Assembly: GCA_026709985.1 (NCBI GenBank) | Contig: JAPORY010000114.1 | Span: forward strand, 58,647-122,646 | Length of the DNA: 64,000 nt | From: Aestuariivita sp. | GTDB lineage: Bacteria > Pseudomonadota > Alphaproteobacteria > Rhodobacterales > Rhodobacteraceae | Direction of reading: 5' to 3' | Shown: piece by piece, positions 57,218 to 64,000 of the stretch | Layout of the letters: every line of letters starts with the position of its first letter | Position numbering within the stretch: position 1 is the stretch's first letter | Made by a program: the position numbers and the translations under genes | The notes under the pieces: generated by a model | What the model saw: only the letters and a program-made list of their open reading frames with translations | The model's database searches: none | What the model was told of the DNA's origin: nothing

Positions 57218-58714
57218 TTAGGCAATAAATAACAAAGTGATAGACGGAAACGCGACGAGAATACCCACCCGAACGAGGTCAGATGCGACAAAGTAAATGA
57301 CTGCTTTGTAGGTCGCAACCATCGGTGTATCTGGGTCCATGGCATTGATTACGAATAAATTCATGCCAACTGGCGGTGTAATCAAGCCCACCTCAACGAC
57401 GATCAAGACTAGAATTCCAAACCAGATTGCTGTTTGTTCGATATTGATGCGATTGAGCACAGCCTCAGTTGCACCGCGCAAACCTATCTCACGAATGAGT
57501 TCTCGTGGCAACTCGCTTCCACTTGCGAGGAGAAGCTGAGCCTCCTTAACGAGTTCCGCCGAAATTTCGGCTCCACTTGCCAACAATTCATCTAGCCGCG
57601 ATGCTTGCAATTCAACCATCGAAACAAAACCAAAATCAAGCTCAAGCATGATCGGCCAAAAAATCGGGATTGTCAGTAAAATCATGCTCAGGCTGTCCAT
57701 GAGACACCCAAGCAATAGATAAAATAGCAAGATAACCAACAGAACAATCCAAGGACTGACGTCGGAAGCCGCAATCCAACTCGCCGCCTGTTGAGGTACT
57801 TGCGTCAGCGCTAAGAATCCATTGAAAAAGGCCGCTCCCAGAATGACAAAGAAAATCATTCCCGTAGCACCAGCTGTAGTATAGAAGCTCTCGGCTAAAG
57901 TTTCCCGTGTAATCCCGCCCGCAACAAGCGCGATAAAACCCGTTCCTAGTGCTCCTACAGCCGCGCCCTCTGTTGGTGTGAACCAACCGCGATAAATTCC
58001 GCCCACAACCAACAAGAAAACAACCAAGACCGGCCAAACCTCTGCCAGTGCCTTAAAACGCTCCTTCATTGGGGTGCGTGGGCGGACACCAGCAGACCCA
58101 GGATGCAACCTAACGTACAGTGAAATGGCAATCATATACCCAATTGCGGCAAGAATTCCAGGAATGAAGGCGGCAAGAAAAAGCTTGGCAATATTTTGCT
58201 CGGTTAGGATCGCATAAATGACTAGGACGACCGAGGGCGGAATCAAGATGCCAAGTGTTCCGCCAGCGGCAAGGGTTGCTGTTGAAAAACCACCAGAATA
58301 GCCATACGCCCGCAATTGTGGCAATGCCACGCGACTCATGGTGGCTGCTGTTGCAAGCGAAGAGCCGCAGATTGCCCCAAACCCCGCACAAGAGCCTACC
58401 GCAGCCATAGCCACTCCACCCTTGCGATGACCCAACCAAGCCTCAGCGGCGCGGAATAACGCTTGGCTCATACCACCCAACGTAGCCAAATGGCCCATTA
58501 AAAGAAATATGGGGATGATAGATAAAGAGTAATTGGAAAAAGTTGTAAATGTTTCCGATTTTAGTCGAGCGAATGGTATGGTCGCATCGCCGGTAAGGAC
58601 AACAATGCCGATAAACCCGACAATGAACATTGCGAGCCCAATTGGGACATGCAGAAAGATAAGCGACAAAAGTGCGGGAAAGGACAGAATCCCGATTAGG
58701 GTGTCACTCAGCAC
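57218..58714 (-). CDS. TRAP transporter large permease subunit (DctM) with an extra internal segment
   Basis: The 498-residue membrane protein has about twelve hydrophobic helices and DctM motifs (LSIIPIFLLMGHLATLGG, AGFGAICGSSLATAATMSR, AAGGTLGILIPPSVVLVIYA, TPPVGMNLFVINAM). A start at GTG 58714 overlaps the DctQ stop by 11 bases. Typical DctM is about 430 residues. The surplus is a roughly 60-residue charged insertion between PIFWPIMLELDFGF and IWFGILVLI (bases about 57440-57635). The protein forms the sodium-coupled channel with DctQ. It is the last gene of a P-Q-M operon and converges on the ankyrin gene. Confidence 0.92.
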   Translation of the reverse strand: MLSDTLIGILSFPALLSLIFLHVPIGLAMFIVGFIGIVVLTGDATIPFARLKSETFTTFSNYSLSIIPIFLLMGHLATLGGMSQALFRAAEAWLGHRKGGVAMAAVGSCAGFGAICGSSLATAATMSRVALPQLRAYGYSGGFSTATLAAGGTLGILIPPSVVLVIYAILTEQNIAKLFLAAFIPGILAAIGYMIAISLYVRLHPGSAGVRPRTPMKERFKALAEVWPVLVVFLLVVGGIYRGWFTPTEGAAVGALGTGFIALVAGGITRETLAESFYTTAGATGMIFFVILGAAFFNGFLALTQVPQQAASWIAASDVSPWIVLLVILLFYLLLGCLMDSLSMILLTIPIFWPIMLELDFGFVSMVELQASRLDELLASGAEISAELVKEAQLLLASGSELPRELIREIGLRGATEAVLNRINIEQTAIWFGILVLIVVEVGLITPPVGMNLFVINAMDPDTPMVATYKAVIYFVASDLVRVGILVAFPSITLLFIA

Positions 58715-59291
58715 CCGATTCCCCGCTATAGGTTGAAGGTATACGAGCCGGCAATAATTCCGACAATCGCCGCAAGGCGATATAGGCAGCAATGAGCGCC
58801 GTAACGACAGCACCTGATAAGCTAGCGGCATAGGCCCACCAGATTGGAAACTGTAACAGGAAAGTCGTCTGACCTGAATTTCTCTTGCTTTGCATCCCGG
58901 CGAACAACTGCCAAGCAATTATCACCAGTACTACAAGAAATACTGTCGCGATGATCGCATTCAGAACCTTATTGGCGTTCGCCGGTAACATCGCAGAAAA
59001 TACGTCAACGGCTGCGTGCGAACCGCGTAACTGGCATAAAGGCAAAAAGGCAAAAATTGCAAAAGCCATACCGACTTCAACGAGCTCGAAGTCGCCATTG
59101 ATAGCCCCCAACCGTGTTAACAGAGGCGACTGTGATAGAGATGGCAGCACTTTTTGCAGGAAATCACCGTGAAGAAAGGAATGCAGGAGACGTCCCGCAA
59201 TCGACAAACAGGTTAGAATGATCAGTGCGGAGAGCACAACCCCACCCAGCAAGGCAAAAAATCGCGCCAGTTTATCGATTGCGACATACAT
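58704..59291 (-). CDS. TRAP transporter small permease subunit (DctQ)
   Basis: The 195-residue protein has four hydrophobic segments (FFALLGGVVLSALIILTCLSI, FAIFAFLPLCQLRGSHAAVD without the longest run, VFLVVLVIIAWQLF, AASLSGAVVTALIAAYIAL) and the family motif LRGSHAAVDVF. It lies between DctP and DctM, as in nearly all TRAP operons. Confidence 0.9.
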   Translation of the reverse strand: MYVAIDKLARFFALLGGVVLSALIILTCLSIAGRLLHSFLHGDFLQKVLPSLSQSPLLTRLGAINGDFELVEVGMAFAIFAFLPLCQLRGSHAAVDVFSAMLPANANKVLNAIIATVFLVVLVIIAWQLFAGMQSKRNSGQTTFLLQFPIWWAYAASLSGAVVTALIAAYIALRRLSELLPARIPSTYSGESGAE

Positions 59292-59331
59292 CGGGAAGAT
59301 TAAGATCTATGATCGGACGCGTCATTCCCCT

Positions 59332-60378
59332 TCAAAGTTGCGCATCAGCCCCCTTGCATTCTCCGTTCATGAGGCTTTGGGCTTGTTCAATCAGTGCAGC
59401 ACCATCTCGCCCATTTTCACTCATTTCTGCTACCCAACTGTCGTATATCGGCTCTACAAGACTGACCCACTCCGATGTGTCGGTTACGGTAATGATATTG
59501 TTGCCGAGATCGACTGCAATCTGCCGTGAAGGCACGTCAGCATCAGCTTGGGTTCCACCTGCGAAAATCGAGAAATTCAGGCCTGAATTATCGTCAACGA
59601 CTTTCTTGAGGTCATCTGGCATGGAATTGTATTTGTCAATGTTCATTGCCAAGACGAAAGTCAATGTATAGAGGCCATTACCTTCAAACTCGGTATGATT
59701 TGTCACCAACTCTGATATTTTCAGAGCTGGGGTAACTTCCCATGGTATCGTTGTGCCGTCAATAACGCCTTTTGACAGACCTTCCGGCACCGCTGGCACT
59801 GGCATCCCAACCGGGGAAGCACCGGCGATCTTCAGTAGTTCATTAACCAAGCGAGCTCCACCGCGGATTTTCATACCTTGTAGGTCTGCGGGCGTTTCCA
59901 CTGGCTCTGACGTGTGGAACATGCCAGGTCCGTGCACCCAAGTTCCTAGTATCTTTACCGCCTTGAACTCGTCGCCCTCCATATGTTCTTTGAACATTTT
60001 CCAATACGCACAGGATGCCGCACGTGCATCGTTGACCATGAAAGGCAATTCAAAGGTCTCGGTTGAAGGGAACCGGCCGGGCGTATATCCAACGACTGTC
60101 CAAACGACATCAGCGACGCCGTCAATTGCTTGATCCATCAGTTCAGGAGGAGCGCCGCCCAACTGCATTGTCGGGTACCGATCCACTTTGATCCTCCCGT
60201 TTGACGCCTCTTCGACTTTATCTGCCCAAACATCAAGAATAAGTTTTGGCACATTGGCCTGCGCCGGTAGAAAATGGTGTAGTTTCAGAGTGACTTCCTG
60301 AGCCGTTGCGCTAATCACCATTAGTGATGCGACCAATAATCCACTCAATAAGCGAAAGAAAATCCGTTTGTTTTCCAT
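59332..60378 (-). CDS. TRAP transporter substrate-binding protein, DctP family
   Basis: The 348-residue protein has a Sec signal (LLSGLLVASLMVISATA-QEV). The mature part starts VTLKLHHFLPAQANVPKLIL, typical of DctP proteins. The conserved Arg that binds the carboxylate is in LQGMKIRGGARLVNELL. DctP ligands are mostly organic acids, and no specific ligand can be read. It is 40 bases upstream of dctQ on the same strand. Confidence 0.92.
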   Translation of the reverse strand: MENKRIFFRLLSGLLVASLMVISATAQEVTLKLHHFLPAQANVPKLILDVWADKVEEASNGRIKVDRYPTMQLGGAPPELMDQAIDGVADVVWTVVGYTPGRFPSTETFELPFMVNDARAASCAYWKMFKEHMEGDEFKAVKILGTWVHGPGMFHTSEPVETPADLQGMKIRGGARLVNELLKIAGASPVGMPVPAVPEGLSKGVIDGTTIPWEVTPALKISELVTNHTEFEGNGLYTLTFVLAMNIDKYNSMPDDLKKVVDDNSGLNFSIFAGGTQADADVPSRQIAVDLGNNIITVTDTSEWVSLVEPIYDSWVAEMSENGRDGAALIEQAQSLMNGECKGADAQL

Positions 60379-60979
60379 CTTTACCTCCCATTAAAAAATC
60401 TCAAACCTTTAGCCAGCCAGACCAGCTAAATTCCTCCACTTCTTGGTTACCCGTTTTGATTTAGCGTTTCAATAGCAATAGAGCGGGCGGATCCTACACG
60501 AAAAATAGAAGTTCCTGACCATGGAATTACTGAGGAGGTAGCTGCCAACAGGATTAAGAATTGAAAAAGTTTTGCTGTTCAACGATGCAACACAGCCAGT
60601 TTGGTCGTGGATTGCTGGGTTCGGGAGCGTAAATCTGACTACGACGGTCAATTCAAAAACATTTATTTTCAGCGACTTAGAATTTTTGCCGGGCACTACA
60701 TTTGTTTCTTGGAAAAGGACTCCGTTCTGGCCTATTTGCGGCTTACCGTCGGCTTTTTTTAAGGAACGCGTCGTTGTTTCCAGCCCCAGCATCGCATTAA
60801 TGGCATTCGCTTCCACACTCGGCATTGCGGGGACCGCGAAGTGTTTGTTGTCTTCCAGATCGTGCAGTACCAAGAACTATTGATGCATCAGTGCGGTTTG
60901 GATGACTTTCGGTGACGTCGGCTGCTTTTGCACCGGGTGACCCGGCCGGTAATATGCTGCACACAGACTTAGGCCTTTA
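60379..60979. other. Interval without a recognised gene upstream of dctP
   Basis: Both strands have open frames of roughly 100-134 codons between 60469 and 60883 that mirror each other, and neither resembles a protein I know. The dctP promoter should be in 60379-60480. The rest is probably decayed accessory DNA continuing into the IS21 remnant. Confidence 0.4.
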
Positions 60980-61250
60980 CGGTCGAACTGCAACACCTCC
61001 TCGTGTTACCCCTGACCCCGTTTGGCTATCACCGCACACGGCTGACGCAGGCCGATAAGACGTATCGCGTGCCGTACGAAAGCAATCTCTAAAGCGTCCC
61101 GCTGTGTTTTGTCGCCAGTGAGTGACCTTGACCGTTGATCGCACCACAGTGCGCCTATTTCACCGCGGCACCGAGGTCGCCAGCCATTCGCGTTGTTACG
61201 ACCAGCGGCGAACCTGTGCCACGCTTGTCCCGACGTGGCAAAAATCATAT
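60980..61250 (+). pseudogene. IS21-family IstA transposase remnant (C-terminal part)
   Basis: The plus strand reads VELQHLLVLPLTPFGYHRTR, DKTYRVPYESN with stops, and then in another frame VTLTVDRTTVRLFHRGTEVA, SHSRCYDQRRT. This matches the C-terminal beta-barrel end of IS21 IstA transposases (YSVPY..., VEIFHRGxRVASHxRS). Stops and a frame change show decay. The next gene downstream is an ATPase, but it is not IstB. Confidence 0.75.
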
Positions 61251-61253
61251 AAT
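61225..61253 (+). promoter_or_regulatory. Sigma70-type promoter for ATPase B
   Basis: TTGTCC (61225-61230) is separated by exactly 17 bases from a perfect TATAAT (61248-61253). The ATPase start lies about 40 bases downstream at 61292. Confidence 0.55.
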
Positions 61254-61291
61254 CATTGTAACATCACTCCTCAGATCAAAAAGGGATTGAT

Positions 61292-62533
61292 ATGTCGGGG
61301 TTTCGACGCGAACCGTTACATGATTTTGTTCACATGCGTGAAAAGTCTCTTCCACCCGTCTTCGTGGGGCGCAGAGATATTATCAACGAGTGTCTCACGA
61401 TTGCGCAAAAAACCGGGCAGCACAAAAACGGCATTCCCGGCAACACCACCGTAATTCAGGGCGCACCGGGTGCAGGTAAGACGTCCGTATTAGGGATCAT
61501 CCAACAGCGCGCCTCGACCGTTGGGGCGCGGGTCGTCCGCGTTGGAAACAATGCGGTCGAGCACGATCTTCCAGATGTGCTGAAGGCCATCGCGTGCGCA
61601 GGATCATACGACCACGCACATTGGAATGCCCTATGGGAGCGTTTTGGGATAACATGGGCGCGGCGCATTGTGGGTGATGGGGCTCTGGAAATCCACTCGT
61701 ATGACAGTCTACGAACGCTGCAAAAGCACATAGCTCCCGAGATATGGACTGCACCAGTGATTGTCGCGATTGATGAAGTCCAACGCTTCCAGAACGCGGA
61801 AGCGGAAGCGCGTCCCCACATCCAAAGGTTTCTGCAGGAAATTCACGACTCGGACGATGTCCGGCTACCGATCACCTTGGTTCTCGCCGGCTTAGGTGAC
61901 ACACACAATGTGATCCGCGATATGGGTTTGACCCACGGGATTCACCCGCATGCGCTGGGATGTTTCTCGTCAGGCGAACTAAACCACCTCACGACTGAAT
62001 GGTGCGCCCACTTTGGGATCGACATCGGTAGGCAGCGTGAACGCATCGACGCGTTGATGGCTGAGGCTGAAGGCTGGCCACGTCATGTCCATTGGGCACA
62101 GCGCGCCCTTGCGGAAGCCCTTCTGGCCGAAGGCGTTGATGGACGGGTCGATCGGCTCCTTGACTGGGATGCGGTGCACCGCCGTGCAGGGGCACTACGA
62201 CAAGGGTATTATCAGCACCAGTACAGTCCAGTGATGGCTAGCGCGACATCTTTAACGACGCACGTCATATCCACTATCGCAGGGACGCCGTGTCACACGC
62301 TCGAAGATCTCGTTAAGACGATCGAGTCGGCTTGTGAACCTGATAGAGAATCCCGATGCCGCTTACCGAAGGGATATGACGCGGAGGCGTTCGTGACCCA
62401 CCTTATTCATTCTGGCGCGTTGCAACACACCCCGGATGGACGTGGTTTTTCCTGTCCGATCCCATCCTTTGAAAACTACATGCTCGCCCGCGGAGGTTCC
62501 TGCTCCAGCAGGGTGTTTAGCAGCACCCGCTAG
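61292..62533 (+). CDS. Orphan AAA+ ATPase B, paralogue of the ATPase at 42464-43741
   Basis: The 413-residue protein has VFVGRRDIIN, Walker A QGAPGAGKTSVLGI, Walker B IVAIDEVQRF, LPITLVLAGLGDTH, sensor GWPRHVHWAQRAL, then LPKGYDAEAFVTHLIH and CPIPSFENYML. All these blocks match the minus-strand ATPase at 42.5-43.7 kb in order and spacing. The last residues (GGSCSSRVFSSTR) are not shared and may be read-through into foreign sequence. The start ATG 61292 follows AAAGGGA. Function is unknown; TniB- or STAND-like regulation is possible, not shown. Confidence 0.72.
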   Translation: MSGFRREPLHDFVHMREKSLPPVFVGRRDIINECLTIAQKTGQHKNGIPGNTTVIQGAPGAGKTSVLGIIQQRASTVGARVVRVGNNAVEHDLPDVLKAIACAGSYDHAHWNALWERFGITWARRIVGDGALEIHSYDSLRTLQKHIAPEIWTAPVIVAIDEVQRFQNAEAEARPHIQRFLQEIHDSDDVRLPITLVLAGLGDTHNVIRDMGLTHGIHPHALGCFSSGELNHLTTEWCAHFGIDIGRQRERIDALMAEAEGWPRHVHWAQRALAEALLAEGVDGRVDRLLDWDAVHRRAGALRQGYYQHQYSPVMASATSLTTHVISTIAGTPCHTLEDLVKTIESACEPDRESRCRLPKGYDAEAFVTHLIHSGALQHTPDGRGFSCPIPSFENYMLARGGSCSSRVFSSTR

Positions 62534-63107
62534 CTCTGGTGTCGCCACGCGGTGCAGCGATAACCCCGCAATTAATCCGACGCGGGGCGGGAGATTCGGC
62601 AGCAGCGCAACCGGCTGATTCAAAAAAGCTAACTGACCATGGCCATCGCTGCAGCTTCGGGCGGCGTGCAACCGAATCTGACCAAGACTTTCCAACGACC
62701 GCGGTGCCACGAGACAGGAGGTGACCTTGAGTTCGTCTTGGTAATCACGAAAATCAAAGTGCCCACATACCCGTCGAACTATGGTCTTGCGACCCAGATG
62801 TGGAGCGGCCAAGATCGCCGGGAGAATACCCTACGCAAGGGCATCCGTAAGCGTCACGAGGATCAATTTCTTGTTTCCATGCCACGATTACAAAACGGAA
62901 AAAATAGGAATCAAGACCTTTTTTTGTCCAATGGGCAGGATGCATCCAGTCATCTACTTCGGGGAAGGCGCTGATAATCCATTATAACAACCGAAAGTCC
63001 GATACCGAGAATCTTGCTTCTGCACCGACTGTCTTTGATTGATCCACAGCGGAAACCCATCCTCCAGGGCAATGACTCGTCCCGGTTGAGAGTGGAGACC
63101 AAGAATC
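62534..63107. other. Interval without a recognised gene
   Basis: Short open frames on both strands; none has a family resemblance I can defend. The base composition and adjoining IS21 debris suggest mobile-element scrap. Confidence 0.4.
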
Positions 63108-63593
63108 CTATTCGCTAGCCGTCAGGAAGCATTGACGGAAAAAGGGGGTTTGATGGCTGTGCCCCTCCCCCTCTCCGTAAATTACAGCAGCATAGTAATG
63201 ACCAGGCTTGAGGCCATGCCAAGTAGGAGGGGTCCAGTCGGTGAGTTCGTCACCCGGATTTTCGAGATTACCCAGTATCCTGCTCCTAAACACGCCATCT
63301 CCCAATCGGGAGTCATTCTGTATCACCGCCACCCTTACCGGTCCGGTATAGTCAGACTTTTTGAAGTCAATTACAAGAATCTTCGTGTGTCTTCCCAGCC
63401 CAGAAATGACAACAATACAGCCTGAGCAGGGCTTGTAGGTTGGGTATAACGTTGTCACGTCGTCATGCCGTGAGGTACATGCCCCCGGCCCAAGTAACCA
63501 CGAAGCTCCGGCGGGCTGAGCCATCGCCAACACCAGAACCAACATGATGGCGGCTGTCGTGAGGAAAAAAGTGCGTTTCATCAGTTGTGTCAT
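63108..63593 (-). CDS. Secreted protein with QCF motif (hypothetical)
   Basis: The product is about 161 residues. The N-terminus MTQLMKRTFFLTTAAIMLVL and then VLAMAQPAGA is a signal peptide. The mature domain has CTSRHDDVTTLY, CSGCIVVISG, a beta-rich VRVAVIQNDSRLGDGVFRSR, GLKPGHYYAAVIYG and PFFRQCFLTAS at the end. GLKPGHYYAAVIYG and FRQCFLT parallel GLSPNTPYVLTVET and MRRCFMT of the phase-variable protein at 27.8 kb, so both may share one fold. Start choice is uncertain (ATG 63593 or 63581; a third ATG is at 63626). Confidence 0.55.
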   Translation of the reverse strand: MTQLMKRTFFLTTAAIMLVLVLAMAQPAGASWLLGPGACTSRHDDVTTLYPTYKPCSGCIVVISGLGRHTKILVIDFKKSDYTGPVRVAVIQNDSRLGDGVFRSRILGNLENPGDELTDWTPPTWHGLKPGHYYAAVIYGEGEGHSHQTPFFRQCFLTASE

Positions 63594-64000
63594 AGATCTG
63601 TCTTTTAGGGTGAATCCCTTCCACATTAACCTGGATTCGCTGATGAAAGCAATAGCGAACCTCCGCAAATCCGCAAAAGTCTATTTTCCCGTTTTTGGAA
63701 ATTTGCGGGACAAAATTCTCTTTTATTGGCGAATACGGGATTTTGCTCTGTATGTGTCTGACTTGACCTGCCAATTCAAGTAAAGTCGTGCTTTGCTCAG
63801 CGCATGGCCTCTAGGCTTTATATTTTTGGGATCAGAATGATGTCAATTGGCTATACGATTTCATATAGAAATCACTGGCATGCTCAATAGCCCCGCTTAT
63901 TTTGATATTTTGAGATACTGGTGTCCCGCTTAAAAATCAAATAAATTCAATTGCTTAGACGCTTCGATCGGTTTTGGTTTGTGGTGGGATTCTGTAAGTA
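63594..64000. other. Right edge without a recognised gene
   Basis: No coding sequence, RNA or repeat could be supported. It should hold the promoter of the minus-strand secreted-protein gene. Confidence 0.4.

Noticed and set aside
60469..60873. 134-codon minus-strand frame and its plus-strand mirror
   Set aside because: Both frames are open over the same stretch, none resembles a known family, and the neighbouring sequence is mobile-element debris.
61292..62533. ATPase B as the IstB helper of the neighbouring IS21 remnant
   Set aside because: It is longer than IstB and has a different C-terminal half shared with the ATPase at 42.5 kb, so it is not IstB.
62363..62812. 149-codon minus-strand frame
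   Set aside because: Half of it is antisense to ATPase B and the rest shows no family signature.
1..64000. tRNA, rRNA, tmRNA, 4.5S RNA, riboswitch and CRISPR signals
   Set aside because: Intergenic stretches were read for T-arm patterns, repeated spacers and known cores; only the RNase P RNA was found.

Overview
The window looks like a piece of an alphaproteobacterial chromosome of moderate GC. The evidence is the gene order alr, mlaE/mlaF, radA, cvpA, purF, SDR, the set glnD, murJ, trpS, the HPr plus mannose-type EIIA pair, gatC/gatA, a compact RNase P RNA and a complete urease operon. The genus cannot be named from sequence alone. I saw no rRNA, tRNA, tmRNA or CRISPR array.

Region by region: (1) 1-2.9 kb is an unstable left edge. 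It holds the start of an SbcD/Mre11-like nuclease gene cut by the window border, a frameshifted TnpB pseudogene between outward-facing AT-rich repeats, and a small coiled-coil membrane protein gene with a decayed tandem copy. (2) 2.9-15.3 kb holds a bacterial microcompartment (BMC) operon. Twelve tightly packed minus-strand genes encode a class-III aminotransferase-fold enzyme, an acylating aldehyde dehydrogenase, two BMC-T, one BMC-H and one BMC-P shell proteins, a small accessory protein, a Tat-exported binding protein with an ABC importer of the spermidine/putrescine type, an SDR, an APH-fold kinase and a cysteine hydrolase. A DeoR-type regulator is divergent. The enzyme set matches the amino-alcohol/aminoacetone (RMM-type) logic: import, reduction, phosphorylation, phosphate-ammonia lyase, then aldehyde to acyl-CoA inside a shell. 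(3) 15.3-27 kb is housekeeping: DUF4143 ATPase, 3-hydroxyacyl-CoA dehydrogenase, acyltransferase, HPr/EIIA, trpS, murJ, glnD and an LppC-like lipoprotein. (4) 27-29 kb is an accessory island with a secreted-protein gene whose signal-peptide coding region is interrupted by a 16-C tract, a strong candidate for phase variation. (5) 29-42.3 kb holds fadD-like, BASS transporter, pyrC, pyrE, dnaB, alr, mlaE, mlaF, radA, cvpA, purF and SDR. (6) 42.4-45.2 kb holds an orphan AAA+ ATPase and an IS graveyard (IS1- and IS110-family debris). (7) 45.2-50.8 kb holds rpmG, rnpB, an AmpD-like amidase, a lipoprotein, gatA, gatC, tadA and an RsuA/RluB-type pseudouridine synthase. (8) 51.2-57.2 kb is ureD-A-B-C-E-F-G, a coupled small ORF and an ankyrin protein. 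(9) 57.2-60.4 kb is a TRAP transporter (DctM carrying an unusual insertion). (10) 60.4-64 kb holds IS21 IstA debris, a second ATPase paralogous to the one at 42.5 kb, and a second secreted protein whose C-terminal motif resembles the phase-variable one.

The most interesting items are the BMC locus with its ABC importer and two proteins that share a helical tag, the poly-C contingency locus, the paired orphan ATPases next to transposon debris, and the translationally coupled small ORF between ureG and the ankyrin gene. All functions are inferred from reading the sequence. No database search was run.
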